64,000 bases of DNA, from contig NZ_JAGPXX010000002.1 in assembly GCF_018070345.1 (NCBI RefSeq), forward strand, positions 248,001 through 312,000, written 5' to 3'. This stretch comes from Streptomyces sp. F63 (GTDB lineage: Bacteria; Actinomycetota; Actinomycetes; Streptomycetales; Streptomycetaceae). The notes below the pieces were generated by a model. That model did not search any database. It was not told the origin of the DNA and saw only the letters and a list, made by a program, of their open reading frames with translations. A program made the position numbers and the translations under genes. Positions 47,113 through 56,759 of the stretch are shown one piece after another. Position 1 is the stretch's first letter, and the number at the start of each line of letters is the position of its first letter.

Positions 47113-47456
47113 ACACGCCACTGGTCGAGCTGGCGCGGTTGCTCGTCTCGGAGGTTGTCTCGAACGTCCACCTGCACACGAAGGTGCACCGGCTGGCGCT
47201 CGAAGCGACGGTTCAGGCCGATCAGTTGAGGGTCTCCGTGCGGGACGACGATCCCTGCGGCATGCCCTGGCCACAGGCGGCGCAAAGGGACGGCACGGCG
47301 CTCGTCCCCGTGCCCGCGCCCGAGACGGCAGAGCACGGGCGCGGGCTGCTGCTCGTCCAGGCGTGCGCCGACGCCTGGGGCACCGTCTGGCACGGTGGGC
47401 GGCCGCCCACCGGCAAGAGCGTGTGGTTCGAGCTCGTCAACCGGTGCGGGCGGTGA
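47107..47456 (+). pseudogene. RsbW-like ATP-binding protein, N-terminally deleted
   Basis: Rightward C-terminal part of a GHKL ATPase-fold protein: LARLLVSEVVSNVHLHT (N box), VRDDDP, then HGRGLLLVQACADAWGT and the final KSVWFELV. The first third of the domain is missing and no start with a ribosome-binding site is found. It abuts the Scr1 remnant head to head. Such ATPase genes normally diverge from Scr1/DUF397 pairs. Confidence 0.78.
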
Positions 47457-47556
47457 GGAGGGGGAGACGGCACCGCCGGTGGCCGTGGCACCGCCAACCG
47501 GCGGGTGTTACGGAGCCCGGGCGGCGGCCCTGTTCCGTCCCGCCCCCGCGGCGGCG

Positions 47557-48615
47557 TCAGCCGCGGGCCGCCGCGATCTGGCGGGCCATGATCGTGGTCA
47601 GTTCGTAGGCCGTGTGGGAGGCCGCGACCGAGGTGATCTCCGCGTGGTCGTAGGCCGGGGCGACCTCCACCAGGTCGGCCGAGACCAGACGGCAGTCCGC
47701 CAGGCCGCGCAGGATCTCCAGCAGTTCGCGGGAGGTCAGGCCGCCGGCCTCCGGGGTGCCGGTGCCGGGGGCGTGGGCCGGGTCGAGGACGTCGATGTCG
47801 ATGGAGATGTAGAGCGGGCGGTCGCCGATGCGCTCGCGGAGCTGCTGGGCCACCTCGTCCACACCGCGCCGCATCACATCGGCGGAGGTGACGATGCCGA
47901 AGCCCATCTTCTCGTCGTCGTCCAGGTCCTTGCGGCCGTACAGCGGGCCGCGGATGCCGACGTGCGAGAGGGCCGAGGTGTCGAGGACGCCCTCCTCGAC
48001 GGCCCGCCGGAACGGGGTGCCGTGGGTGTACTCGGCGCCGAAGTAGGTGTCCCAGGTATCCAGGTGGGCGTCGAAGTGCAGCAGGGCGACCGGGCCGTGC
48101 CGGCGGGCGACCGCGCGCAGCAGCGGGAGGGCGATGGTGTGGTCGCCGCCGAGGGTCATCATGCGGGCGCCGGTGGCGAGGATGCCGTCGGCCGCGGCCT
48201 CGACCGTCTCGACGGCCTCGTTGATGTTGAACGGGTTGGCGGCGATGTCACCCGCGTCGGCCACCTGTGCCAGCGCGAAGGGGGAGGCGTCCTGCGCCGG
48301 GTTGTACGGGCGCAGCAGCCGGGACGCCTCGCGGATGGCGTTGCCGCCGAAGCGGGCGCCGGGCCGGTAGGAGACGCCGCTGTCGAAGGGCACGCCGACG
48401 ACCGCGACGTCGGCCGTGCCGCCGACCTCGTCGATCCGGGGCAGCCGCGCGAAGGTGGCGGGCCCGGCGTAGCGCGGGACGCGGGAGGAGTCGACGGGGC
48501 CCCGCGGCCGCCCGGCGGGCTCCCCGGCCCCGTCCCCGGCGGTCCGGGCTCCGGCTCCGGCTCCGGCGTCCCGGCCCCGGGCCTCGTCCTGGTGGCTGCG
48601 GTCGGCTGGGGTCAT
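47557..48615 (-). CDS. speB: Agmatinase-family ureohydrolase
   Basis: 352-residue Mn-dependent amidinohydrolase. Metal ligands are complete: [14 protein letters not shown] and [14 protein letters not shown]. These enzymes release urea from agmatine (giving putrescine) or from guanidinobutyrate; the sequence does not decide between them. The first ~45 residues are a Gly/Ala-rich extension not seen in the core family. ATG at 48615 is preceded by AGAGG. It is leftward and monocistronic, divergent from the next gene by about 150 bp. Confidence 0.9.
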   Translation of the reverse strand: MTPADRSHQDEARGRDAGAGAGARTAGDGAGEPAGRPRGPVDSSRVPRYAGPATFARLPRIDEVGGTADVAVVGVPFDSGVSYRPGARFGGNAIREASRLLRPYNPAQDASPFALAQVADAGDIAANPFNINEAVETVEAAADGILATGARMMTLGGDHTIALPLLRAVARRHGPVALLHFDAHLDTWDTYFGAEYTHGTPFRRAVEEGVLDTSALSHVGIRGPLYGRKDLDDDEKMGFGIVTSADVMRRGVDEVAQQLRERIGDRPLYISIDIDVLDPAHAPGTGTPEAGGLTSRELLEILRGLADCRLVSADLVEVAPAYDHAEITSVAASHTAYELTTIMARQIAAARG

Positions 48616-48767
48616 GCGGGGGCCTCTGCTCTCGGCGGTCGGGTGCGGGCGCGGTCCCTCCGAGCCTAGGCAGAACGACGGATTCCGCACATGTACGTTT
48701 GGCAGTGACTCCGCGCGCTATGTGGACACGGCGTCCAGCCTGTTTCCGTACGGGTCACAATGGCCGT

Positions 48768-49556
48768 ATGCCGATACCCAGCCCCGCCCCCGGCCGCGCC
48801 GAGCTGATCGACCACCTCGTCCGTACGCGGATCGCGGGCAATGTGGCCACGCCCCGGGACAACAACCTGTCCCACTACCGCAAGCTCGCCAACGGCGACC
48901 GCCATTACTGGCTGGGGCTGGAGCTCGGCGACCGGTGGACCGACGAGCAGGACGTGCTGGCGGTGATGGCGGAGCGCTGCGGTGTCGTGGACGACCCGGA
49001 GCACCGCGCCGGCCAGGACACGATCGACCCGGCGCTGACGGTGGACGCGCTGGACCGGATGGCCGCCGTGCTGCGGAAGTCCGCCGGCGAGGGGCACCGG
49101 GTGCTCTTCGCGACCGGGCACCCCGGCGGGCTGCTGGACGTGCACCGCGCCGTCGCGGCCGGGATGCGGGCAGCCGGCTGCGAGGTCATGGAGATCCCGG
49201 GCGGGCTGCGGGCCGACGAGGGCTTCGTCGTCCAGTTCGCCGACGTGGCGGTGCTGGAGCGCGGTGCCACCCTCTGGCACACCCACTCCCCCGCGCCGAT
49301 GGCCGCGATCCTCGACGCCCTGGAGCGGGCGGGGCGGCCGCTGCCGGACCTGGTGGTGGCGGACCACGGCTGGGCGGGCTGCGCGGGGCAGCGCGGCGTC
49401 ACCGCGGTGGGCTTCGCCGACTGCAACGACCCGGCGCTGTTCCTGGGCGAGGCGGAGGGCACCCTCGCCGTCACGGTCCCGCTGGACGATCACGTCCTCG
49501 ACCCGCGCTTCTACGACCCGATGACCGCGTATCTGCTGGACGCGGCCGGTCTGTAG
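48768..49556 (+). CDS. Conserved actinobacterial protein, possible phosphatase
   Basis: 262-residue protein. Conserved-looking segments are NVATPRDNNLSHYRKLANGD, RVLFATGHPGG, EVMEIPGGL and VADHGWAGCAGQRG. I recall relatives annotated as phosphatases in Streptomyces, but no classical phosphatase motif is evident, so the function is open. ATG at 48768 is the first good in-frame start; there is no clear ribosome-binding site, so the mRNA may be nearly leaderless. It ends at a double hairpin shared with the convergent tesB. Confidence 0.7.
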   Translation: MPIPSPAPGRAELIDHLVRTRIAGNVATPRDNNLSHYRKLANGDRHYWLGLELGDRWTDEQDVLAVMAERCGVVDDPEHRAGQDTIDPALTVDALDRMAAVLRKSAGEGHRVLFATGHPGGLLDVHRAVAAGMRAAGCEVMEIPGGLRADEGFVVQFADVAVLERGATLWHTHSPAPMAAILDALERAGRPLPDLVVADHGWAGCAGQRGVTAVGFADCNDPALFLGEAEGTLAVTVPLDDHVLDPRFYDPMTAYLLDAAGL

Positions 49557-49601
49557 GGGAAGCCCGGGGAGGGAGAGAGCAGAAGCGCGGGAGCGGTGGA
49601 A

Positions 49602-49644
49602 CGGGAGGGCCGCCGCCCCATGGTCCAGGGCATCGGCCCTCCCG
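49602..49644 (+). terminator. Hairpin after the conserved actinobacterial gene
   Basis: An 11-bp perfect stem (CGGGAGGGCCG and CGGCCCTCCCG) with a 21-nt loop, 46 bp past the stop. Confidence 0.65.
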
Positions 49645-49661
49645 CACCGGTACGGCCCGGA

Positions 49662-49693
49662 CGGGGCCGCCGTCCGTCTCCACGGCGGCCCCG
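49662..49693. terminator. Bidirectional hairpin between convergent genes
   Basis: A 12-bp perfect stem (CGGGGCCGCCGT and ACGGCGGCCCCG) with an 8-nt loop, 23 bp from the tesB stop. It can terminate transcription from both sides. Confidence 0.75.
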
Positions 49694-49715
49694 CCGGACC
49701 CGGTCGCGGGACACC

Positions 49716-50600
49716 TCACACCCGAGGCACCCGGACCAGCCCTTCTTGGATGACGGTCACCGCGAGGCGGCCGTCGGCGGTGTAGATACGGGCCTGTCCC
49801 AGTCCCCGTCCGCCGGAGGACGAGGGGCTGCTCTGGTCATACAGCAACCATTCGTCTGCCCGAAAGGGGCGGTGGAACCACATCGCGTGGTCCAGGCTGG
49901 CGCCGACCACGTCGCCGACCGCCCAGCCGCCGCGCCCGTGGGCGAGGAGGACCGAGTCGAGCAGCGTCATGTCGGAGACGTAGGTGGCGAGGCAGACGTG
50001 CAGGAGCGGTGCGTCGATCTCGCCGCCGAGCTTGCCGTTCGTGCGGAACCACACCTGCGAGCGGGGCTCGCGCGGGCCCTGGGCGGCGGTGGCGTACGGC
50101 GGCTCGTCGACGTAGCGCAGATCGACGGCCGAGCGGGCCTCCAGCATCCGGTCCACGACGCCCGGGCTGAGGAGGTGCGCGTACGTGGGCAGCAGCTCGC
50201 CGGCGGTCGGCAGGGTCTCCGGGTCGGGCGCGGCGGGCATCGGCTCCTGGTGGTCCAGCCCTTCCTCGTGGAGCTGGAAGGAGGCGGAGAGGTGGAAGAT
50301 CGGCTTGCCGTGCTGCACCGCCACCACCCGGCGGGTGGTGAAGGAGCGGCCGTCGCGGATGCGGTCGACGGTGTAGACGATCGGCGCACCGGGATCGCCG
50401 GGCCGCAGGAAGTACGCGTGCAGCGAGTGCGCCGGACGGTCGGGCTCCACCGTGCGGCCCGCGGCGACCAGCGCCTGGGCGGCCACCTGGCCGCCGAAGA
50501 CGCGGGGGATCACCGCGGGCCGGCTGGCGCCGCGGAAGATGTTCTCCTCGATCCGTTCCAGATCGAGCAGGTCGAGGAGACTCCGAAGTGCTTCGCTCAT
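49716..50600 (-). CDS. tesB: Acyl-CoA thioesterase II (TesB)
   Basis: 294-residue double-hotdog thioesterase that hydrolyses acyl-CoA to free acid and CoA. FGGQVAAQALVAAGRTV, SLHAYFLRPGDP and the C-terminal SLDHAMWFHRPFRADEWLLYD are family signatures; the active-site Asp lies in SLDHAMWFHR, with Thr/Gln partners expected nearby. It follows the acyl-CoA dehydrogenase by 56 bp on the same strand, so the two are probably cotranscribed and act on the same acyl-CoA pool. Confidence 0.92.
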   Translation of the reverse strand: MSEALRSLLDLLDLERIEENIFRGASRPAVIPRVFGGQVAAQALVAAGRTVEPDRPAHSLHAYFLRPGDPGAPIVYTVDRIRDGRSFTTRRVVAVQHGKPIFHLSASFQLHEEGLDHQEPMPAAPDPETLPTAGELLPTYAHLLSPGVVDRMLEARSAVDLRYVDEPPYATAAQGPREPRSQVWFRTNGKLGGEIDAPLLHVCLATYVSDMTLLDSVLLAHGRGGWAVGDVVGASLDHAMWFHRPFRADEWLLYDQSSPSSSGGRGLGQARIYTADGRLAVTVIQEGLVRVPRV

Positions 50601-50656
50601 GTCGGTGCGCTCATGTCGCTGTGCGGTCGGCTCGTGTGAGGGAGGGGTGCCCGCCC

Positions 50657-51814
50657 TCACAGTCCCATCGACTTGGCGACGATGGTGCGCATGACCTCGC
50701 TGGTGCCGCCGTAGATGCGGTTGACGCGGTTGTCCGCGTAGAGGCGGGCGATCGGGTACTCCATCATGTAACCGTAGCCGCCGTGCAGCTGGAGGCACTT
50801 GTCGATGACCTCGGCGGCCTTCTCGGTGCAGAACAGCTTGGCGGAGGCGGCGTCGGCCGCGGTGAGCTCGCCGGCGTCGTGGGCGTCGAGGGCGCGGTCG
50901 ACCACGGCCTCCATGGCGTCCACGTCGGCCTTGCAGTCGGCCAGGACGAACTTGGTGTTCTGGAAGGCGGCCACGGGCTTGCCGAAGACCGTGCGGTCCC
51001 GGACGTACTCCTGGGCGAAGTTGATGGCGGCCGCCGCCTGGGCGTAGGCGCCCATGGCGATGGCCAGGCGCTCCTGCGGCAGGTTCTGGCCGAGGTAGGA
51101 GAAGCCCTTGCCCTCCTCGCCGAGCAGGTCCTCGGCGGGCACCTTGACGTCCGTGAAGGACAGCTCGGCGGTGTCGGAGGTCTTCAGGCCCAGCTTCTCC
51201 AGCTTGCGGCCGACCGCGTAGCCCTCGGACGTGGTGTCGACGACGAAGAGGGAGATGCCGGCGCGGCGGTCCTCGGGGTTCAGCGGGGAGGTGCGGGCGC
51301 AGACGATGACGCGGTCGGCGTGGACACCTCCGGTGATGAAGGTCTTGGCGCCGTTGAGGACGTAGTGGCTGCCGTCCTCGGAGAGCTTGGCGGTGGTCTT
51401 CATGCCGGCCAGGTCGGAGCCGGTGCCCGGCTCGGTCATGGCGATGGCGAACATCATCTCGCCGGTGACGAACTTCGGCAGCCAGCGCTTCTTCTGCTCG
51501 TCGGTGGCGTACGCCTGCAGGTACGGCAGGCACAGGCCGACGTGCACGCTGCTGCCGCCGAAGCTGACGCCGGCGCGGGCGCACTCCTCGGCGATGATCG
51601 CCTGGAACTTGAAGCTGTGCTCGCCGGCGCCGCCGAACTCCTCGGGCACCTCGATTCCGAAGATGCCCAGCTCACCGAGCTTGTAGTAGAAGTCGCGCGG
51701 GGCCTGGCCGGCCTCCAGCCACTGGTCGTAGACGGGCACGACCTCGGCGGCGATGAAATCGCGAATGGTCTCCCGGAACGCTTCCTGGTCCTCGTTGAAC
51801 ACCGTGCGACGCAT
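50657..51814 (-). CDS. Acyl-CoA dehydrogenase, long-chain/isovaleryl-type active site
   Basis: 385-residue FAD enzyme that introduces an alpha-beta double bond into acyl-CoA. MTEPGTGSDLAG and HYVLNGAKTFITGG are flavin-domain motifs. The C-terminal loop reads IYGGTSEVM, so the Glu used by medium/short-chain enzymes at this loop is Gly. As in LCAD and isovaleryl-CoA dehydrogenase, the base is probably the Glu of LPQERLAIAM. It lies between TetR and tesB. An AAGCGCTT palindrome about 95 bp upstream of the start is a possible operator. Confidence 0.92.
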   Translation of the reverse strand: MRRTVFNEDQEAFRETIRDFIAAEVVPVYDQWLEAGQAPRDFYYKLGELGIFGIEVPEEFGGAGEHSFKFQAIIAEECARAGVSFGGSSVHVGLCLPYLQAYATDEQKKRWLPKFVTGEMMFAIAMTEPGTGSDLAGMKTTAKLSEDGSHYVLNGAKTFITGGVHADRVIVCARTSPLNPEDRRAGISLFVVDTTSEGYAVGRKLEKLGLKTSDTAELSFTDVKVPAEDLLGEEGKGFSYLGQNLPQERLAIAMGAYAQAAAAINFAQEYVRDRTVFGKPVAAFQNTKFVLADCKADVDAMEAVVDRALDAHDAGELTAADAASAKLFCTEKAAEVIDKCLQLHGGYGYMMEYPIARLYADNRVNRIYGGTSEVMRTIVAKSMGL

Positions 51815-51903
51815 CTCCGCGCGCCTCCCTCTGCTGAACCCGCTGAAACCCGGTGGATGGGCGGACCGATGCCGGTCCGGGCAAGCCTCACCCGCATGAA
51901 TGT

Positions 51904-51918
51904 CTAAGCGCTTGCTCA
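51904..51918. promoter_or_regulatory. Palindromic operator candidate before the acyl-CoA dehydrogenase
   Basis: CTAAGCGCTTGCTCA contains the palindrome AAGCGCTT, 92-99 bp upstream of the start codon at 51814. A TetR-type fatty-acid or leucine regulator could bind here. Confidence 0.5.
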
Positions 51919-52063
51919 GGGAAAGCTACCCGGCAGTTACCCGCACTGTCCAGAGACGTCCGTCACGGCGCGCGGTCCACCACCGCCCGTGCGCGGAGGC
52001 GGAACGGGGCGGGAGCCGGGGAAGGAGAGCGGAGGAGGAGAGGAAAAGGCGGGTTCCCGCCGC

Positions 52064-52672
52064 TCACAGGGCGGGCACGGCCGCGTCGAAGGCACCCCGC
52101 GCCAGCCGGTGCAGCAGGGCCGCCATCGGCTCGCGGCCCGAGAGCGCGCCGGGACTGCCGAGGTGCGGGGTGGAGTTGAGCAGCCCGAAGACGGCGTGGA
52201 CGGAGGCACGGGCCTCGTCCTCGGTGATGTCCGGATAGGCGTCACGGACGACACCGACCCACAGCTCGACGTACTGCCGCTGGAACTGCCGGACCAGCTT
52301 GCGGTCGCTCTCCCGCAGCCGGTCCAGCTCCCGGTCGTGGAGGACGATCAGCGCCCGGTCGTCGAGCGCGAAGTCGATGTGGCCGTCGATGAGCGAGTCC
52401 AGCACGGCCCCGGGCGGCCCGGCCGTCTCGGCGGCCCGGCGCCGCCCGCCGTGCAGCAGCCGGCTGCTGATGCCGACCAGCAGTTCGGCGAGCATCGCCT
52501 CCTTGCCGGGGAAGTGGCGGTACAGACCGGGGCCGCTGATACCGACGGCCGCCCCTATCTCGTCCACACCGACGCCGTGGAAGCCGCGCTCGGCGAAGAG
52601 GCGTGCGGCCTCCCTGAGGATCTGCTCGCGGCGGGTGGGAGCCGCGCCCGGGGCGGCAGCGGAGGGAGTCAT
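52064..52672 (-). CDS. TetR-family regulator of the acyl-CoA/leucine catabolic genes
   Basis: 202-residue repressor. The HTH (REQILREAARLFAERGFHGVG, then VDEIGAAVGISGPGLYRHF and PGKEAML) is standard, and the C-terminal domain would sense an acyl-CoA or related ligand. No ribosome-binding site precedes the ATG. Instead TAGAAT at 52684-52679 stands so close that transcription would start at or next to the ATG, predicting a leaderless mRNA. Two GTTAACG-type operators upstream suggest it controls itself and the divergent carboxylase operon. Confidence 0.9.
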   Translation of the reverse strand: MTPSAAAPGAAPTRREQILREAARLFAERGFHGVGVDEIGAAVGISGPGLYRHFPGKEAMLAELLVGISSRLLHGGRRRAAETAGPPGAVLDSLIDGHIDFALDDRALIVLHDRELDRLRESDRKLVRQFQRQYVELWVGVVRDAYPDITEDEARASVHAVFGLLNSTPHLGSPGALSGREPMAALLHRLARGAFDAAVPAL

Positions 52673-52694
52673 GAAGGCATTCTAGACAAGCGGG

Positions 52695-52738
52695 GTTAGC
52701 GGTCGTTAACCTGAACCGGAAAGTTAACGCTCATTAAC
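52695..52738. promoter_or_regulatory. Twin TetR operators between tetR and the carboxylase operon
   Basis: GTTAGCGGTCGTTAAC (52695-52710) and GTTAACGCTCATTAAC (52723-52738) share the inverted half-site GTTARCG, with centres 28 bp apart. The first overlaps the likely -35 area of the leftward tetR promoter. The second faces the rightward operon. Confidence 0.75.
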
Positions 52739-52861
52739 CCGCCGCGACCCACGGCCGGGGCGACGCACCGCACCCGGCACAGAGCCGTCCGTGAGCAGCC
52801 GCTGTGCAGCCCACGAGCAGCCCATGAACGCAGAGGACCGACCGAGCAAGGGAGCTCGACC

Positions 52862-54493
52862 ATGCAGCAGGCACCGGTGCTGGGGAGCACCGCCGATCCG
52901 GGGTCCGCCACCTGGCGGGCCAACGAGGCGGCGCACCGCGAGCTGGCGGCGGAGCTGCGGGAGCGGCTGGCCGCCGCCCGGCTGGGCGGGGGCGAGAGGG
53001 CCCGCGCCCGGCACACCGCCCGCGGCAAGCTGCTCCCCCGGGACCGGGTGGACGCGCTGCTCGACCCGGGTTCGCCGTTCCTGGAGCTGGCCCCGCTGGC
53101 CGCCGAGGGCCTGTACGGCGGCGCGGCCCCGGCTGCCGGGGTGATCGCGGGCATCGGGCGGGTCTCCGGCCGGGAGGTGGTGATCGTCGCCAACGACGCC
53201 ACCGTCAAGGGCGGCACGTACTACCCGATGACGGTGAAGAAGCACCTCCGCGCCCAGGAGGTGGCGCTGGAGAACCGGCTGCCCTGCCTCTACCTGGTCG
53301 ATTCCGGCGGCGCCTTCCTGCCCCTGCAGGACGAGGTCTTCCCGGACCGTGAGCACTTCGGCCGGATCTTCTACAACCAGGCCCGGATGTCCGGGGCCGG
53401 CATCCCGCAGATCGCGGCGGTGCTGGGCTCCTGCACGGCCGGCGGGGCCTACGTCCCGGCGATGAGCGACGAGGCCGTCATCGTGCGCGGGCAGGGCACG
53501 ATCTTCCTCGGCGGCCCGCCGCTGGTGAAGGCCGCCACCGGTGAGGTCGTCACGGCCGAGGAACTGGGCGGCGGCGAGGTCCACTCCCGGGTCTCCGGGG
53601 TCACCGACCATCTCGCGGAGGACGACGCCCACGCCCTGCGCATCACCCGCACCATCGTCTCCACGCTCCCGGAGCGCGGGCCGCTGCCCTGGTCCGTGGA
53701 GCCGGTCGAGAAGCCGGCGGTGGACCCGGCCGGGCTCTACGGCGCCGTGCCCGCCGACTCCCGCACCCCGTACGACGTCCGTGAGGTGATCGCGCGGATC
53801 ACGGACGGCTCGCGCTTCGCCGAGTTCAAGGCGGAGTACGGCCAGACCCTGGTCACCGGCTTCGCCCGGATCCACGGCCACCCGGTCGGCATCGTCGCCA
53901 ACAACGGCATCCTGTTCTCCGAATCCGCCCAGAAGGGCGCCCACTTCATCGAGCTGTGCGACCAGCGCGGCATCCCGCTGCTCTTCCTGCAGAACATCTC
54001 CGGCTTCATGGTCGGCCGGGACTACGAGGCCGGCGGCATCGCCAAGCACGGCGCCAAGATGGTCACCGCCGTCGCCTGCACCCGGGTGCCCAAGCTCACG
54101 GTGGTGATAGGCGGTTCCTACGGCGCCGGGAACTACTCCATGTGCGGCCGCGCCTATTCACCGCGGTTCCTGTGGATGTGGCCCAACGCCAAGATCTCCG
54201 TGATGGGCGGCGAGCAGGCGGCCTCGGTGCTGGCCACCGTCAAGCGCGACCAGCTGGAGGCGCGCGGCGAGAAGTGGTCCGCGGAGGACGAGGAGGCGTT
54301 CCGCGCCCCCGTCCGCGAGCAGTACGACACCCAGGGCAACGCCTACTACGCCACCGCCCGGCTCTGGGACGACGGCGTGATCGACCCACTGGAGACCCGC
54401 CAGGTCCTGGGCCTCGCCCTCACCGCCTGTGCCAACGCGCCGCTGCCGCAGCGGGACCCGGCCGCCCCCGGCTACGGCGTCTTCCGGATGTGA
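52862..54493 (+). CDS. Acyl-CoA carboxylase beta subunit (methylcrotonyl-CoA carboxyltransferase type)
   Basis: 543-residue carboxyltransferase that moves CO2 from biotin to acyl-CoA. The features follow MCC-beta: [69 protein letters not shown] and the C-terminal [16 protein letters not shown]. Followed by a biotin carboxylase, HMG-CoA lyase and acyl-CoA dehydrogenase, it is best read as 3-methylcrotonyl-CoA carboxylase of leucine breakdown; broader acyl-CoA carboxylase use is possible. GGGAG precedes the ATG. Confidence 0.93.
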   Translation: MQQAPVLGSTADPGSATWRANEAAHRELAAELRERLAAARLGGGERARARHTARGKLLPRDRVDALLDPGSPFLELAPLAAEGLYGGAAPAAGVIAGIGRVSGREVVIVANDATVKGGTYYPMTVKKHLRAQEVALENRLPCLYLVDSGGAFLPLQDEVFPDREHFGRIFYNQARMSGAGIPQIAAVLGSCTAGGAYVPAMSDEAVIVRGQGTIFLGGPPLVKAATGEVVTAEELGGGEVHSRVSGVTDHLAEDDAHALRITRTIVSTLPERGPLPWSVEPVEKPAVDPAGLYGAVPADSRTPYDVREVIARITDGSRFAEFKAEYGQTLVTGFARIHGHPVGIVANNGILFSESAQKGAHFIELCDQRGIPLLFLQNISGFMVGRDYEAGGIAKHGAKMVTAVACTRVPKLTVVIGGSYGAGNYSMCGRAYSPRFLWMWPNAKISVMGGEQAASVLATVKRDQLEARGEKWSAEDEEAFRAPVREQYDTQGNAYYATARLWDDGVIDPLETRQVLGLALTACANAPLPQRDPAAPGYGVFRM

Positions 54494-54527
54494 CGGGACG
54501 ACGGACGAGATGACGACGGAGATGACG

Positions 54528-56759
54528 ATGTTCGAGTCCGTACTGGTCGCCAACCGGGGCGAGATCGCGGTCCGCGTGATCCGCACCCTGCGCCGGCTGG
54601 GGGTGCGGTCGGTCGCCGTGTTCAGCGACGCCGACGCGGGCGCCCGCCATGTGCGGGAGGCCGACACGGCCGTCCGGATCGGTCCCACGGCCGCCGCCGA
54701 GAGCTATCTGTCGGTGGAGCGGCTGCTCGACGCCGCCGCCCGCAGCGGAGCGCGGGCGGTCCACCCCGGCTACGGCTTCCTCGCCGAGAACGCCGCCTTC
54801 GCCCGCGCCTGCGAGGAGGCGGGCCTGGTCTTCATCGGCCCGCCCCCGGGCGCGATCGAGCTGATGGGCGACAAGATCCGCGCCAAGGAGACCGTCAGGT
54901 CCGCCGGGGTCCCGGTCGTCCCCGGCTCCTCCGGCAGCGGCCTCACCGACGCCGAACTGGCTGCGGCGGCCCGGGAGATCGGCATGCCCGTGCTGCTCAA
55001 GCCCTCGGCGGGCGGCGGCGGCAAGGGCATGCGGCTGGTCCGCTCCGAGGAGGTGCTCGCCGAGGAGATCGCCGCCGCCCGGCGCGAGGCGCGCGGCTCC
55101 TTCGGGGACGGCACCCTGCTGGTGGAACGGTGGATCGACCGGCCCCGGCACATCGAGATCCAGCTGCTGGCCGACGGCCACGGCAACGTCGTGCACCTGG
55201 GCGAGCGCGAGTGTTCCCTCCAGCGCCGTCATCAGAAGATCGTCGAAGAGGCCCCGAGCCCACTGCTCGACGAGGCCATCCGGGCGGCCATGGGTGAGGC
55301 CGCCGTGCAGGCCGCGCGCTCGTGCGGCTACCGGGGAGCGGGCACGGTCGAGTTCATCGTCCCGGGCAACGACCCCTCCGCGTACTACTTCATGGAGATG
55401 AACACCCGCCTCCAGGTCGAGCACCCGGTGACCGAACTCGTCACGGGCCTGGACCTGGTGGAATGGCAGCTGCGGGCCGCCGCCGGCGAACCGCTCGGCT
55501 TCACCCAGCGGGACATACGGCTCACCGGGCACGCCGTGGAGGCCCGGCTCTGCGCGGAGACCGCCCGCGCGGCGGACGGCGGCCGGGTGGACTTCCTGCC
55601 GTCGGCCGGCACGGTCCGCCTGCTCCGCGAACCGGCGGGCGAGGGCGTCCGCGTCGACTCCGGTCTCTCCGCCGGCACCGAGGTCGGCACGGCCTACGAC
55701 CCGATGCTCGCCAAGATCATCGCCCATGGCCCGGACCGGGCCACCGCCCTGCGGCGGCTGCGGGCCGCGCTCGCCGGGACGGACGTCCTGGGAGTCGACA
55801 CCAACGCCGGCTTCCTGCGCCGGCTGCTGGCCCACCCGGAGGTCGTCTCCGGCGAGATGGACACCGGTCTCGTCGACCGCGACGCGGCCTCGCTGCTGCG
55901 GCCCTCCGTACCGGCGGAGGTGTACGCGGCGGCGGCGCTGCTCCGCCACGCGGCCCTGGCCGGGCGCGGCACCGCGGAAACGGGCGGCGGCCCGGAAAGC
56001 CCCGCGAACCCCGCATCCCCCGGCGGCCGTCCGAGCTGGACGGACCCGTTCTCCGAACCGAGCGGCTGGCGGCTGGGCGGCGTACCGGCCTGGACACCGC
56101 ATCACGTCAGGGTCCCCGGCCACGAGCCGGTGACCGTCCACGTCCGGGGACCGCTGCACGACGCGGAGGTCCGTATCGAGGAACAGGCCGCCGCCCCGGC
56201 GGGGGCTGTACCCGCACCCGCCGGAGCCGGGTCCACGGGGACTGGCCCCACCGCGGGGCCGACCGGTGCCGTCCGGGCCCGGCTCGTCCCCGCGGAGGGC
56301 GGACCGTCAGCCTCCGGCGCCCGGCTGCTGCTGGAGTACGCGGGCGTCACCCACGCCCTCCACCACACGCCGGACGGCTCCGGCGGGCACTGGCTGGGCC
56401 GGGACGGCGACGCCTGGCACACCACCGCGTACGACCCCGTGGCCGCGGCCCTGCGCGGCGGCGCGGGCGCCGGGTACGCCGGGACGCTCACCGCGCCCAT
56501 GCCGGGCACCGTCACCGTCGTCAAGGCGGCCGTCGGTGACACGGTGACCGCCGGGCAGAGCCTGCTGGTCGTGGAGGCGATGAAGATGGAGCACGTCATC
56601 GCCGCCCCGCACGACGGCACCGTCGCCGAACTGGACGTGACCCCCGGCAGCACCGTCGCCATGGACCAGGTCCTGGCCGTCGTCGCACCGCACGAGCCGG
56701 CCGGACCGGCCGGACCGGCCGCCGTGATCACCGAGGAGGCGAGCGATGTCCCTTCCTGA
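54528..56759 (+). CDS. Acyl-CoA carboxylase alpha subunit (biotin carboxylase-BCCP)
   Basis: 743-residue biotin-containing subunit. It has biotin carboxylase N-terminal (VLVANRGEIAVRVIRTLRR), ATP-grasp (GGGGKGMRLV, FMEMNTRLQVEHPVTE) and C-terminal domains, a linker with a Pro/Ala/Gly-rich stretch, and a biotinyl domain with EAMKMEH (Lys ~686 biotinylated). It charges biotin with bicarbonate and ATP for the beta subunit encoded 34 bp upstream. Three in-frame ATGs stand close together; the third (54528) is chosen because GGAG lies six bases before it and the product begins as usual (FESVLVANRG). It overlaps the next gene by 14 bp. Confidence 0.94.
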   Translation: MFESVLVANRGEIAVRVIRTLRRLGVRSVAVFSDADAGARHVREADTAVRIGPTAAAESYLSVERLLDAAARSGARAVHPGYGFLAENAAFARACEEAGLVFIGPPPGAIELMGDKIRAKETVRSAGVPVVPGSSGSGLTDAELAAAAREIGMPVLLKPSAGGGGKGMRLVRSEEVLAEEIAAARREARGSFGDGTLLVERWIDRPRHIEIQLLADGHGNVVHLGERECSLQRRHQKIVEEAPSPLLDEAIRAAMGEAAVQAARSCGYRGAGTVEFIVPGNDPSAYYFMEMNTRLQVEHPVTELVTGLDLVEWQLRAAAGEPLGFTQRDIRLTGHAVEARLCAETARAADGGRVDFLPSAGTVRLLREPAGEGVRVDSGLSAGTEVGTAYDPMLAKIIAHGPDRATALRRLRAALAGTDVLGVDTNAGFLRRLLAHPEVVSGEMDTGLVDRDAASLLRPSVPAEVYAAAALLRHAALAGRGTAETGGGPESPANPASPGGRPSWTDPFSEPSGWRLGGVPAWTPHHVRVPGHEPVTVHVRGPLHDAEVRIEEQAAAPAGAVPAPAGAGSTGTGPTAGPTGAVRARLVPAEGGPSASGARLLLEYAGVTHALHHTPDGSGGHWLGRDGDAWHTTAYDPVAAALRGGAGAGYAGTLTAPMPGTVTVVKAAVGDTVTAGQSLLVVEAMKMEHVIAAPHDGTVAELDVTPGSTVAMDQVLAVVAPHEPAGPAGPAAVITEEASDVPS

